From contig QXVZ01022353.1 of the NCBI GenBank assembly GCA_008931825.1, forward strand, positions 1 to 44,063: a DNA stretch of 44,063 nucleotides, read 5' to 3'. The first letter of the stretch is position 1. Each line of letters starts with the position of its first letter. Under the pieces are notes generated by a model that saw only the letters and a list, made by a program, of their open reading frames with translations, was not told the origin of the DNA and ran no database searches. Both the position numbers and the translations under genes were made by a program. This DNA is from Phallusia fumigata (taxonomy: Eukaryota; Chordata; Ascidiacea; Phlebobranchia; Ascidiidae). Shown here one piece after another: positions 10,957 to 22,607 of the stretch.

Positions 10957-12283
10957 CAAACTAAAGTGTGTGCTTGTTTTATTTATTCAGCCTGTTATTT
11001 TCATGTATTACATGATTTTCTTTTTCTTTTATACATGTTCTTTTATACAGTTAGAGCACAAAGTAATAATCATACAATTCTTATTGTTGAGCAACAAACC
11101 CAACCTTCGTTTTGCATAATCTGTCGGTACTTTTGTTTATAATGAGTAGGATAGACAACAAGTGGTGTGTACATGGTTTGTACATTGTGCACAAACATTC
11201 ATTGGTAGTTGCATGTCTAAATTCGCTCTGAATAAATAACTTTAAACCAGGAGAAACTAATGTGCAACTACAGCTGTATTTTTACACCCAACCAACGCCA
11301 GTTAAAAAAAACAGCTCTGCTGTACATAACCACAAAAAAAAAAACAATACTGTACAAGGTACAACGAAACTGCCAGCAGTATAACACTATCACCAAGCTA
11401 TCAAATATACAACACCACTGATATGAGGGTGCTATATAAACCTGCAAATGTTTTCAATAACTATCATGAATAAAAACAATATAACTTTGGGTTCTCATGG
11501 CAACCTTTCTTAATTAAAACACAAAGCCTGTGTGAACCTGCAGTTTTAGATAGTATGGCAGAAGTTGTGGCTGAAGGTATTTAGAAAAACTGCAACACAT
11601 TCGGTGTTAGAGTGGCAAGCATTACATTTTAAACATAAAACTCTTGCTAGCAGTTCTTCAGCTCAAAGCAAAACTAATTTTCAGCAATTGACAGTCGCAT
11701 AGTTCATTATTGCTTTTAAGTACTGCCAACCAGTGGCAAAAATACAATTTTGTAACATAGTTTGATACCAATAAGTGTAGTTAGACATTTTTCTGGGGAG
11801 GCAATGGAAGACAATTTGGAACATACAACGACAAGCCAACACAAGCAAGTATAACTGCCTGACAGTAAATGCAGCAGAACAGTAGTTACAGCAGGCAACA
11901 CATTTTGAATATGCTGGTACACCAATGCAAATTACGCTTTTGCAGGTTAGAAACACAATAAAGCACATGCAAATTGCCAGCAGTTCCAGTAAGAAATTAA
12001 CAAACTTAAATAATGCAAATAGTAACTCTTGGAGAAGTATGTGCAAATAAAAAGTGAAATTATAGGATGTAACAAGAACAATTCGCAACCATGTTAAGTT
12101 TACATTGCTTAAGTGGAAATAAGGCATTGTTAAAAAAAGGGTACAGGCTTGGTCAACAATTAACAGTGTAAATAATCACACACAATACTTTGTAAGTCAC
12201 ATATTTTTACAGACAAGAAAGGTAAAATGACCAACACAAAACAATTGCACAAATCATAATACTGACGAGGGGCATACTGGCAG
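10957..12283. other. Convergent 3' region between GMCL1 and RHOBTB
   Basis: No coding exon seen. It should contain both 3' UTRs. A plus-strand AATAAA at 11231-11236 is a likely GMCL1 polyadenylation signal, giving a 3' UTR of about 0.3 kb. I found no clear minus-strand signal for RHOBTB. The open frame at 11681-12127 (-) shows no family resemblance. Confidence 0.5.
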
Positions 12284-15200
12284 CTATTTTCTTGCCTTGC
12301 GAACAGGTCTATGGCACTCCTCACTTCGTCGTTGACTAAGCATCTTCTCATAGACATCTTTTTGCTTTATGTACCATACTGGAGGCCAGCGATGTTCAAC
12401 AAGATACTTCTGTGTTTGGTCAGGAAGGTTCTGTAATATATCACCTCATCTTACAAAAAAAACCAAACAAAAATGTTTGGACTGTGTAAACAGGTAAATG
12501 GGCCTCACAAAGGGCTGCACTTATAGAGTCAGAATTGTCAAAGAATAAGATGTGAGGTATTAGTGCTCTAGACCCAAACCCCCCAAAAAACACTATATTC
12601 CAAAGAATTTAGTTTTCACAAATTAGAGTTGTTGTTTTAGTAAAACTCCATGAACTGGACATCTGTACAATATGATAGTTTAAGGTGAAGCTTCCCAAAC
12701 TAGGGGTCACAAGCACAACCCTTCAGGGGTTTTCCATCAAATTCTAAAGGTCGCAGAAAATTTTTGAAATCAAAAGATGTTGCAGACCATGAAGTTTGGT
12801 TTAAGCCCTGGTTTAATGTATGCAGAAAAATTTACCACAGTAAAGCAACATTTTTATCAATACACACCAGTGGTGGAAACTAATTATTATAAATTAAAAT
12901 GTAAGCAATACAGTTTGCCTTTTTAAATGATGGAATAGTTGAAAAAAAATTTGAACTTTTTACAAGTTTCCATCACAAAAGTGAAAACTATCTTACTTTC
13001 ATCAGTTTAGACACACTGCGGCAAGCTTCGTTATAATGAACACACAGGAAGTGCAGACACCATTCATGCAAGCGAGGGGCATTGTGCAGTTGGGACATTT
13101 CAAGCATCCATAGAACTTCCTCACATAATTTGGTCATTACCACAGCATCCCCACTCTTGGTGTGTTCATTTTCATGCTTCATAAATATTTCGACAACAAA
13201 ACCCTCTAAAAATTACGAGAATTGGTTATGACTTTATCATAATACTTTTCAAATTTTTTGTTTGTGCTGACTGAACCACAATATACCAGAAATTTCTGTT
13301 TTCGATTTTTCATTAAATTTTACTTTTTTAAGTAGCCTTACAAAATATTTCGGCCAGTCTGATGATAAGGTGTTAACCCTGCCATTAGGTAGATCTTAAC
13401 TTGTCTGGTATATCACAATGACCACAGTCTACATTAATAAATACATGGTACCAACCACTTGTTATCATCAAAAATTACCTACCCACTAGTGCCACAAGCT
13501 CTGGCATGCAGAAGCGATTAGCAAGTGATATTACTTCACCAAAATCCCCATCTAAACAATCATTCAACTCTGATAAATCGCTGGCATAAATGTAGCCCAA
13601 AACAGCCTGTAGGCTTTTTGTAGTAGCAAATGGCAAGTCCACCTTTTACACAAAACAAGACAAAAATATAGATGGTACTACAGCCTGGTACAAAAAATAA
13701 GACAGTGTTTACTGTAAAAAGGGTACAAAAACACCATGTTTCTGGAACTGCTGATGTTTTAATGCAATGCATTGGGGTTATTATGGAAAAATAAAAGAAC
13801 TCACCTGTTTATCTTTGCTTTCAATAAAAGTCCCAGCAAACATTGCATTCATTACATCACATCCACTACTTAAAAGAATCTTGTGGCCATAAACACAACC
13901 GTCATCAACCATAAAAACGATGTCAGACCAGCATTCATGGTTGAGAAACAACTTTCTTAGCTTTTCTGAACGATGCACAAGAAATTCCTTTGTTAGGTCA
14001 TCTGTTAAATTTTCTGCATTTAAGTTGATAACTTGAGCAGCAATCTTCATAAGACTGGTAAGGCCAAGGCGTTGACTGGCAACAATAACTTGAGTGAGAA
14101 CATCAATAGTGTATGCAGTGTTCATTTTTTCTGTGCCTAGGCCCAGAGAACCTGTGTAACAAAAATCTACAACAATTTTGAAGATTTGTGGTGGTAGATT
14201 AACATTGAAGATTTCCATTTTTTCTGCATTAGTCCCACAGTATTGAATATCAGGATCACTTAAGATAATAATGGGTAGTTCACATTTGATTAGCTTGTTG
14301 GTTACAGTGACATCAGAAGATGATCTTCTTTTTTGGGTTAGTTTTGAACTTAGTGGGTCATCATCATTTAAACTTGGATCCTTTAATAATTGACTTGAGT
14401 GGCAGCTCTCTTTGTCCAAACAGACAATTGTTTGTTTTTCCGGCTTTTGTAGGCAGTCGAGTATTTCAAAGAAAACATTTGAAGAGGCAGCAATGATCGT
14501 TTTATGAGCATAGATTTTTTCACCCTGAATAAAAATATGTTCCAAATTTGTCTGTTCTTTCCTTGAAGCTAGTAAGCTAAAGCTCCCAAACTACATTTAA
14601 AAGTTTATTTTTGCTTCAGAATGGTAAAAAAGCCTATAGTTATGATTAACTGAGAATCAATGCCAGTAGTTATTGTGCTGTCCCACATATGTTTTATTAA
14701 AACATCCATCTCCACATTTTAAATAAACATTTTTTATGTATCTTAGTAAAGACTTTGTGCATCAGAACTTGCTAGTGACTACAAAAAGCACTTAATATTT
14801 TCATTTTACAATTTAAACCAGACAAAACTTTTTAAAAATATAGACATATATATGTAATGAATAGTAGTTGTTTGTTTTTTAAGGTGATGCACCAAGCCTT
14901 GAAAACAGGCGAAGCACAAATGGGGTGTGTGATTGGTTAGCCCCGCCTCCAGCAAAGTTGTACATAACAACGCTAGTGGCGTGACACAAAAACTAAAGTG
15001 ATATAGAGCATGTTTACTAACCTGGCAAACAAAGACAATGTCTGCAAACATTCGTGAACTGTACAAAGAATAAAGATTAGGCAGAGGGTTTGAGTCTTTA
15101 TCAATCACATTCAGTTCAGGTGCTTTTGGTTTGGGTGGCTCAAGGGGCACTTGAGCATAGGGCCTTTGGATTCTCTTTAATCCGGAGTTCCAGAAATATA

Positions 15201-16889
15201 AACTTCTCCTGCCAACACAAAAATAATCCTTGTCGATTTTTTTGTGGAAAAATTGTTCAATATTTTTTTAAATCTGAAAATATGTGTTGTCATGTGCTGT
15301 TATCAGGAGTTTCTACTGTTGTGATCCCCATAACATTACACCCCCTTACATGATTAACATGAAGTGCAGATGTGTTAAAAATGGGGTTTTGTAAAATTAA
15401 GTTGGGCTAAACTGGATAGAAATGTTTTAGAAGCATACAATGTACCTGTATAGTAATGCTGCTCTACACACATTTTCAAATACATCATGAATTCCATAAC
15501 CAATGAGCACACTTGACTCATAATATGGGCAGTTAAGTGGTTCCAAAATTGTTCGACAGTGGTCAGGATACAGTATGTCACTTCCTCTTATGGCTCTGGT
15601 CAAAATCAATCAATTGATTAATTAATCACACATGGGTAATAATCATGTCCCTGATACTTACTTTGACAGAACACCTTTTGACTTGTTCAGTTTGCCTAAG
15701 TCAGCAAATCTCAAGTCCACTTTGCAGGCCACAATAAACACAGGGATGTTTTTGCAATGTTTGCGCACCTCAGGCATCCAGAAGCGCTGGACTTGTTCCA
15801 AAGACTTTTGGTCACAAACCGAAAAACATATAACCACCACGTCAGCCCTGTTAAAAACAAGTCATCAATAGAGATATTTAAATGTGCTAAAAATATAGTA
15901 CAATAACAACAGCTAAGATTGAAAAATGATGATTCACACCCAATATTATAATTGTGTAATCTTTTTTATGCATTTTGCTCACAACATGTAGCCATGATGT
16001 CACTTGGTGCCAGGCAAACATCATCAATGTGTCAAACAAGTAGATACAATGTCGAAAGAACACAATTCGCACACCAGGAGTGTGCAGCCAGTGTCTGGCA
16101 TGTACATTGACTGATTTTACATGATGTTTTCGTTTGCAATTGGGCAAACCTACTGAGCACAACAACTTCCAAAATTTATTACTCATGCACACCTGCTGCA
16201 TTATGTGCAGCATGGTGCTGGTGGTTTAGACCAGTTCAAAAAATCTACTGCATGACATCAAACACCAAATTAATTATATTCCTATTGTGTGACTGTGCAA
16301 GTTTGATTTTGCTTAGATAATTCCTGGTAGTTAACCAAGACTTCCCTACACATTCAAGGAAAAACAGAAACAGTGTTGTGGTATACTACATATCATGCAT
16401 AGTAAACACATTCTGATCGTTTAGGCAAAACACATAGACTTACTTTCCATACGCAAACCTTCTGTCCTTGTGATGATCACCAAATGTATCCCAAAGGCGC
16501 AATGAAACCAGAGTTCCATCAATGTCACATCTCGCATTTTGCAGCACCTTTGAAATTCATAATTTAGTCAGCTTTAAATGACAGTGTGAAAACTGGTACT
16601 TATAACACAAAGTGCCATAAACCAAGGTTGTACCTTCTCATTGTTGCGATATTGGTCTATAGCCCAGACAGTTGGTACATGACTGGTATTCATTATGCAC
16701 CTAAAACATGTTCTTGCTGTTAATCTAAACTGCCTGTTTTACCAATATTAACTAAATTAACAACCTGTTGTTGGGTGAATTTTCATTGTATGCTCTGGAA
16801 CATATCAACCTTGTTTTTCCAACATTGTTATCCCCAACAACAACACATTTAATAGTCTCTTCATTTGGGTTTTCAGTTGTGTCAGCCAT
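12284..16889 (-). CDS. RHOBTB: Rho-related BTB domain protein (RhoBTB)
   Basis: Atypical Rho GTPase fused to two BTB domains; family members act as CUL3 adaptors. Ten exons on the minus strand: 16765-16889, 16634-16700, 16444-16547, 15662-15847, 15446-15595, 15022-15208, 13805-14524, 13483-13642, 12997-13205, 12284-12430; 684 aa (human RHOBTB1 696). The G domain (about res. 12-200) has P-loop [21 protein letters not shown], the family-specific [16 protein letters not shown] instead of [13 protein letters not shown], and [10 protein letters not shown] where NKxD would be. A proline linker ([10 protein letters not shown]) leads to BTB1 (from about 258, [16 protein letters not shown]), interrupted by a Ser-rich insert, then BTB2 (from about 471, [12 protein letters not shown]) and the BACK-like end ([15 protein letters not shown]). 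An in-frame ATG before GEKIYAH (near 14543) is intronic chance: splicing joins FVCQ to GEKI. One ancestral gene stands for vertebrate RHOBTB1/2. Confidence 0.96.
12686..12800. mobile_element. hAT-type fragment in RHOBTB intron 9
   Basis: cttcccaaactaggggtcac followed by cttcaggggtttt and aggtcgcagaaaat resembles the 5' part of hAT MITEs (compare caaccattag and ccccaggggtttg in the element at 5650). No clear partner end, so a truncated copy. Confidence 0.35.
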
Positions 16890-19330
16890 TTCCTAGACAA
16901 TGTGCATTTTCTCTGTTTGTCTTCAAACTATAGATGTATAATCTGAGCGTTTACAAAACCTGTGCCAAAATTAAACAATTTTTAAAGGATGATTATAATT
17001 TTAACTTGAATAGTTACAGACTATATGCTTTGCTTAGAAAACCTGTACCAATAACAAAAGCATAATCACAGGTAGATGTTACCATCAGGCAACGTACACT
17101 TTCTTTGTTTCGCACAGGAAGCTATTAATTACGTGGTTTGCTGATGTCAGGAAGTGACGCTGTGTTTTGAGGTATACATCTGCAATCCCTAATTGCAAAA
17201 CATGCTGAGAGCAGTTAAGCATTCATTGAGTAGGTGCACTAAGCCAAGAATGGATGTACTTTTCTTGGATCAGTCATTTATAATCCACAAAATCCCCTGG
17301 AATTAGTTAAGAAGTTTTGTATTTAAGGCTATTCTTAATTGCTACTCCAATTATAGTCACAAAAAGGCAAAAATTCAAATGCTTGTGCAATGCAAGTTGT
17401 TAAAACCAGACGAAAATGAAAATACAAGTTTCAACATTGCTATGTTGCACTCTCTAAATTTTATACAGTAAAATACAAAAAATACAGTATAACACATCTT
17501 TCTGTGTTTATTATATATTTGCTGTAAATACTCTTTGTTTTGTAAAAAGTAAATGGCCAAGCAACCTTAATCTGTACACTAAATAATATATTTTTTTGCA
17601 GCCGGTCTGTTTTTAATATTATGTAGGTTAACCTGTGATTTAAATAAGATTGCAAAAAACTCCTCATTTAAAAAATAAAAATGCCAAACAAACAGTGTTA
17701 GTACTGTTGCAGACAGCATGAAAATGAATCCCCAATACCGACTTTAGGGACAATAGGGATGTTTAATGTAGAATAGCCTGCTTTTCTAGAAAAGTTGTTT
17801 TAAATGCAAAATATCAATCCAAGTCTTAATTTTTTTTAGCTGAATGACATACAAATTGCAAGTAACAAAACAACAACAAGGACTGTTTGTTTAACTTATC
17901 CCAATCTTGCTATTACTTCTCCTGAAACCAAAGGTAATTTTCCTTTCAAAGCCTAAACAATGTTAGACATGGTCATTACAGTTATGTGCAAGGATGGTTA
18001 AAATGTTTAGGAGTAAAAGGTCTAACCCAGTAAGCCAACTAATATTCTCCACCCTGATTGAACCACAAATATACAACATAAACAAGTTGCACAATCAAAG
18101 AAGCATTTAAAATTTTGCTGATGCTGAAAATCCAACCTCGTGGCAAAACTCCTGTTACTTTTTGTGCCCGAGTGTTGTTATTATTTATTATTACATCACT
18201 TGCATGGCTGAATATTGGCCAAAATGGAATCAAGCGGTGTTACTTCAGCGCTGTTGCATCTGTGATAGCTACTTATAAGAAATGCAAAGTTAGTTGATAA
18301 ATATTTATGAGTCAATACTATAGGTTATTTTGTTTAGTTAAGTGTTTTTTCTTTCTGTTGTATAATAGTGTCTCTAAAAATAATAGGTAACAATTGAAAT
18401 ACTATAGTGGCAATTTTATTCATGTTGCGGTTGCACCAACTATCAGTAATCGGTAATGTTTATCATTTAAACAACAACAGTTTGAATCCAACGAACAAAC
18501 CGCGATATTAAAAATCAAAGTTGTAACCTGAAAATGAAAACACTGCCCAGGTCTCTTATCTCGGTCTCTTCCACTCTCCTGTCTGGAGACACCAGACTGT
18601 TGGCGCGGATACAGCATGTGACGTTTTGTTTTGTTGCCCCACAAACCACCCAAGCATGAATACAGTTACTAGAGCGGAACTACTAGTTATGCCATAGATA
18701 TCAACAGCTGATTCGTTACAGTACTGTCGTAGAGAAGTGCTCTATGGTACTATCAACAATAGGGGTTCATTTGCATTATTAATAGCGGTCAACAAAGCAA
18801 ACAAATAAAATTACCCACAATAACATTTATTTTGTTGTTAACAATAGTTAATGAGTTTGTTTGGACCATGCCCGTCATAGTCACGATTCACGACTGGCAC
18901 CATGCCATGAGGCTCCGGGTTCGGCACGTATGAGCTCTATGCTGGCAAGCATATCAGACCCTACCATGCTTTAGTTTCTTTTACTTTAAAGAATAGGCTC
19001 TGCCATAACCTACAGTAGAGCTCTTTAACCGTGTAGTTCCATGCGCACTTGTATAGGTGATGTAATAAGTACAGGGGATAGTTTTGAAGCAGGTCAGAGA
19101 TGCGGTGGCTCAGCTCCGCCCAGTACTGAACACGGTAACGACGTCACTATTCTTGATGAATAGTTTTTATTGGAAATAATATTGGTATCTGTCCTGTCCG
19201 ATATGTACAATTGGCTTTCGAAAAAAAATGTTTCGTTTTGGACAAACAGTCCACACTTCATAGACTACTTCATGATTAAAGTCATTTAAGCACATTTTCT
19301 GATAACTGCTTTTTTGAATTTTGTGTTTTA
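16890..19330. other. Divergent intergenic region, RHOBTB / TM2D2
   Basis: No coding exon could be supported. It should hold the promoters of RHOBTB (-) and of the TM2D2-IGBP1 unit (+). Visible candidate sites are an ETS-like caggaagtg about 0.26 kb upstream of the RHOBTB ATG and an octamer atttgcat near 18770. The stretch 18866-19150 is richer in G+C than its surroundings. On the minus strand an AG lies 4 nt before the RHOBTB ATG (tctag/gaaATG), possibly a trans-splice site. Confidence 0.45.
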
Positions 19331-19346
19331 GTGCCCTGTAGGCCTG

Positions 19347-21147
19347 ATGGGGAAAAGTACATTGAAACTTTTATTATTAAATTGTTTGATAATTTGTGTG
19401 GTGCCATCAAACATCACCAACAAGACGACAAGCACAGACACAATTATCGATCCCTACTCTCCCAAAATCTTGTGCTATTTGCTGTAAGCCAAATTCACTA
19501 CTTTTTATTTTTATTACACATCTAATCAAACAATTTGCTACTGTATTTATAATCGTTAATGCAACACAGATTCAATCCAAGAAGTTATTGCTTCTACACT
19601 AGGAATGTCCATAGTTGAATAGCTTGCTATTCTACACTGGAATAGTCACATTAAATCCAGAATTTAAAAGCCTAGTTTTACATTAATTTTGGTATGATGG
19701 CATGAAGAATTATGTGTTACAAAACATGAATCAAGAACTTTTTTTACTTTAGGAAGTGCTTTTATGCTTTTCTACATGATCTTTTGCAAAGTTGGATCAA
19801 AACTAACAGCTTGTCTATATTCCCATTCCCGTTACACCTATGTTTTGCCATTGTTTGTAATCATGTTATATTTATACTCGAAAAGGAAAACAACCAGCAG
19901 TGAACTGCTGCTTTTGTGTAGGCCACTCACAGAATGCAAACAAAATTAGCAGGCATGTTTAAACAGCGTTGTGGATAAAGTTTTATTGGTTCCAATTAAC
20001 TGATGCAAATGGCAGGTTTTGGTTTGAGTCTAGATGGCTTCGAACCCTCATGATTCAATATTCTACTTTGAACACTCCTATTCTACACACACAATTTTTT
20101 TAGTAAAGAATCCTTAACATTTGAAGTACAGCAGAAATGTATTTGTAAGAGCAGAAATATTTGTTAGTCAGTTCTATATTTTACAGTTTGGTAAAAATAA
20201 ATAAATATACCTTAACAATGTTTAGGATGCCTGGGATTAAAACTTAATAGGTGCTACAAAATTGATTTTTGGTTTTTAGGCCAGAAGAATTTGTCATATG
20301 TGATGAACCTCAATTTTCAACAAACGAAAGTGATATAGGTGACAACTTTACATGTTCTGCTGTGGTAAGAATATTTGTAGACAATTTGTTAAAATGAGTT
20401 AGATTTCAAAACTCTGTTGTTTTTTTTGCAGAGCAGTAAACAGTATAAATACAACGAAGTGCAGCAAACATCTGTGATTTGCAAAGTGGTGGATAGCAGC
20501 ATTGAGTGCAGGGGAAATAGAACATTTGTCAAAGAAGGCGTTCCTTGTTTGAAGTAAGTTGATATGGGTCCCTTTCGTGGAGGAGGCCTCTATTTTTGTA
20601 TTTCCATTGTGGCCAGAGTTTATTATTGCATTGAAATGTATGGTAAACATAATTAGCCAGCTTCATGTTCAGCATCGAATGTCATGTGACAAAGGGGTTT
20701 AAGTTACTGTTGCCTCCTTTTAAGCATTGTCTGAATCATGTGATGTTAGTTGGAAACTGTTCAAGTGCCTTGTGTGTATAATTTGGTGGCAAGGTTTCCC
20801 GTCTTTGTCCTTCAGTATGTCCTTAACATTTTGAAATATATATTGCCAGATGAACAGTGTATATGACATATGCCATCCAGTTGTTTATAGAAGTGGTCAA
20901 GTACTTAATAGCCTACATTTTCATCCTTTGTAGGTACTCAGGATACTGTTTTATCACTGTCCTTTTGCAATCTGTCTTTCTTGGTTGCCTTGGAGTTGAC
21001 CGATTTTACCTTGGATATCCAGGTTCTGGTGTTGGAAAACTAATAACACTTGGTGGAGTTGGGCTTTGGTGGTTTATTGATATTATTTTGCTGCTTATTG
21101 GTGTTTTGGTGCCAGAAGACAAGAGTGACTGGTGTGTTTACTATTAG
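19347..21147 (+). CDS. TM2D2: TM2 domain-containing protein 2
   Basis: Four exons: 19347-19483, 20280-20364, 20432-20553, 20934-21147; 185 aa, phases 2/0/2, all closing. Exon 1 encodes a signal peptide ([19 protein letters not shown]) and leads to [19 protein letters not shown], which matches human TM2D2 around SPVILCSYLPDEFIEC. A Cys-rich lumenal part follows ([20 protein letters not shown]). The C-terminal TM2 domain has two hydrophobic helices with the family DRF motif between them ([14 protein letters not shown]) and ends DWCVYY. TM2D proteins are conserved transmembrane proteins linked to Notch signalling in flies; the molecular role is unsettled. An acceptor-like tttttgaattttgtgttttag ends 15 nt before the ATG. 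The gene is directly followed by IGBP1. Confidence 0.95.
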
Positions 21148-21173
21148 AACATAATATGGATCAATCCAATAAA
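21137..21173 (+). promoter_or_regulatory. Operon junction: stop codon doubles as trans-splice acceptor, poly(A) signal in next ORF
   Basis: TM2D2 ends in tac-tat-TAG (stop 21145-21147). Its AG follows a pyrimidine-containing stretch (gtgtttactattag) and is the only AG between the genes; IGBP1's ATG is 21156. AATAAA at 21168-21173 sits inside IGBP1 codons 5-6 and is the nearest candidate polyadenylation signal for TM2D2. Confidence 0.6.
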
Positions 21174-22154
21174 CTTGAAGACCACAAGTTAATTGATGTT
21201 TTCAATGAGGCTTGGGACCTTCATCAGGCTGTTGTAAATCCTGTGGATGCCTCATCTGCCCCAAAGGTGCAGGAAAACATTGTTGAAGCCCTTGCTCACT
21301 TAAATTTGCTGTGCAAATGTGTTGAACAGCTGAGTATGTTCAGCAAAAATGAAGAAATTGAGGAAGTGGCAACATCCGATTTAAGATACTTTCTTCTCAA
21401 TGCACTCATTGCAGATGTCACCTCACACACTAAATGCGACATCCAGCAGAGATTACAGATTTTGCAGACCTGTCAGGAAAATTATGTTCTATTTCTCAAA
21501 CTGTGCAGTAATTATGAAATAGGAAATGCTGCTTACATTGAAAATGCTTTAACAAGTAAATGCAAAGTAAATGAACCATTTTCACAGTCAGGTAAGCCTG
21601 ATCTACAAGCACTAAATGCTGCCCGTGAAGCCAAAATTAAGAAATATCAAGAGGGAAAATTAAGATCACAAAAGCTTAAAGACTTAGAAAGTAACTTGCA
21701 TGATGAGGAGTCATCTAGGGAATACTGGCTGCTTCAAATACACAAGTGGATTGACACTGCAGTAGATGAGTTAACAAGTATGAGAGGTGAAATGAACATG
21801 CTTGAACAGATGAAAAATGTTCCTAGATCTGAAATTGAACGTTCACGCCAGGAAGCACGAAATACTCCTGGTATGAAGCCATTTATTTTAACCAAAGACA
21901 AGCTTCAGGCATCTGTGTTTGGTGCTGGTTACCCAAGTGTGCCCACTGTCACTTTGGAGGAGTATTTTGAACGGGAAGCAGCAGCAGGAAGAATGCCAGA
22001 CCAGGCCTCTGCACCAGCTGAAGATAAAACAAAGGTGGAAGAAGGTGATGGATCTGATGAAGAAACTGACGAAAAACTAAAGAAACAGAGGGAACTAGAT
22101 GACTGGAAAGATGATCACCGACGAGGGGCAGGAAATCGAAAAAACATGGGATAA
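21156..22154 (+). CDS. IGBP1: Immunoglobulin-binding protein 1 / alpha-4 (TAP42 family)
   Basis: A single uninterrupted exon of 332 aa (human IGBP1 339). Alpha-4/Tap42 binds and protects catalytic subunits of PP2A-type phosphatases in TOR and stress pathways. Family matches run along the whole length: MFSKNEEIEEVATSDLRYFL, REAKIKKYQEGK, SREYWLLQIHKWID (part of the PP2Ac-binding surface in the family), KPFILTKDKLQASVFGAGYP, and the hallmark end DDWKDDHRRGAGNRKNMG after an acidic stretch. It starts 8 nt after the TM2D2 stop and lacks introns, unlike every neighbour, both typical of a downstream cistron in a Ciona operon. A frame extension starting at 21132 overlaps TM2D2 and is not the likely start. 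Confidence 0.96.
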   Translation: MDQSNKLEDHKLIDVFNEAWDLHQAVVNPVDASSAPKVQENIVEALAHLNLLCKCVEQLSMFSKNEEIEEVATSDLRYFLLNALIADVTSHTKCDIQQRLQILQTCQENYVLFLKLCSNYEIGNAAYIENALTSKCKVNEPFSQSGKPDLQALNAAREAKIKKYQEGKLRSQKLKDLESNLHDEESSREYWLLQIHKWIDTAVDELTSMRGEMNMLEQMKNVPRSEIERSRQEARNTPGMKPFILTKDKLQASVFGAGYPSVPTVTLEEYFEREAAAGRMPDQASAPAEDKTKVEEGDGSDEETDEKLKKQRELDDWKDDHRRGAGNRKNMG

Positions 22155-22214
22155 TTGCAATTTTTTTTAGTGTGCAGTAATATAACAAAAAAAACTTTAA
22201 AAACCATATTGACA

Positions 22215-22220
22215 AATAAA
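22215..22220 (+). terminator. Polyadenylation signal of IGBP1
   Basis: AATAAA 61 nt after the IGBP1 stop codon, the first such signal downstream. Confidence 0.6.
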
Positions 22221-22607
22221 CCAATTGACTACATTGATTCCCACAAAACCTAATGGATAAAACTTGCTGTGTAAGTTTTGGGTTATGCTTATTTTGTTTG
22301 TCAGTTATACACATGTAACTTTGTCTGAGGCAAATTTAAGTCTTCACAGAATATGGTGAAGAAATGGTAATAGTGAGGTGTGGAGATACTCTACAAAAGA
22401 CAATGCTTCTCATGTTATGTCAAATTGTCATTGTAAAGCATGTTGGCTTTAGCACATTGTTTTAAGATAAAATTTTTGTGATGGTGATTTGTTTGTGCTT
22501 ATGTCTGTGTTTCAATGTCACATCATACATTCTTTTTCTGTAGGTATCCTCAGGTCTTTATTGTAAATTAGTTTACCTTTGTGTTTGATTTTCAAGTTTG
22601 TTTTAAA

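Noticed and set aside
11681-12127. 148-aa minus-strand open frame
   Set aside because: Composition is low-complexity Cys/Leu/Phe; it lies in the RHOBTB 3' region and resembles no family.
14500-14545. Internal start ([14 protein letters not shown]) making a short BTB protein
   Set aside because: A good acceptor (ttttattcag) sits right before GEKIYAH and joins in phase to FVCQ of the previous exon, as in human RHOBTB.
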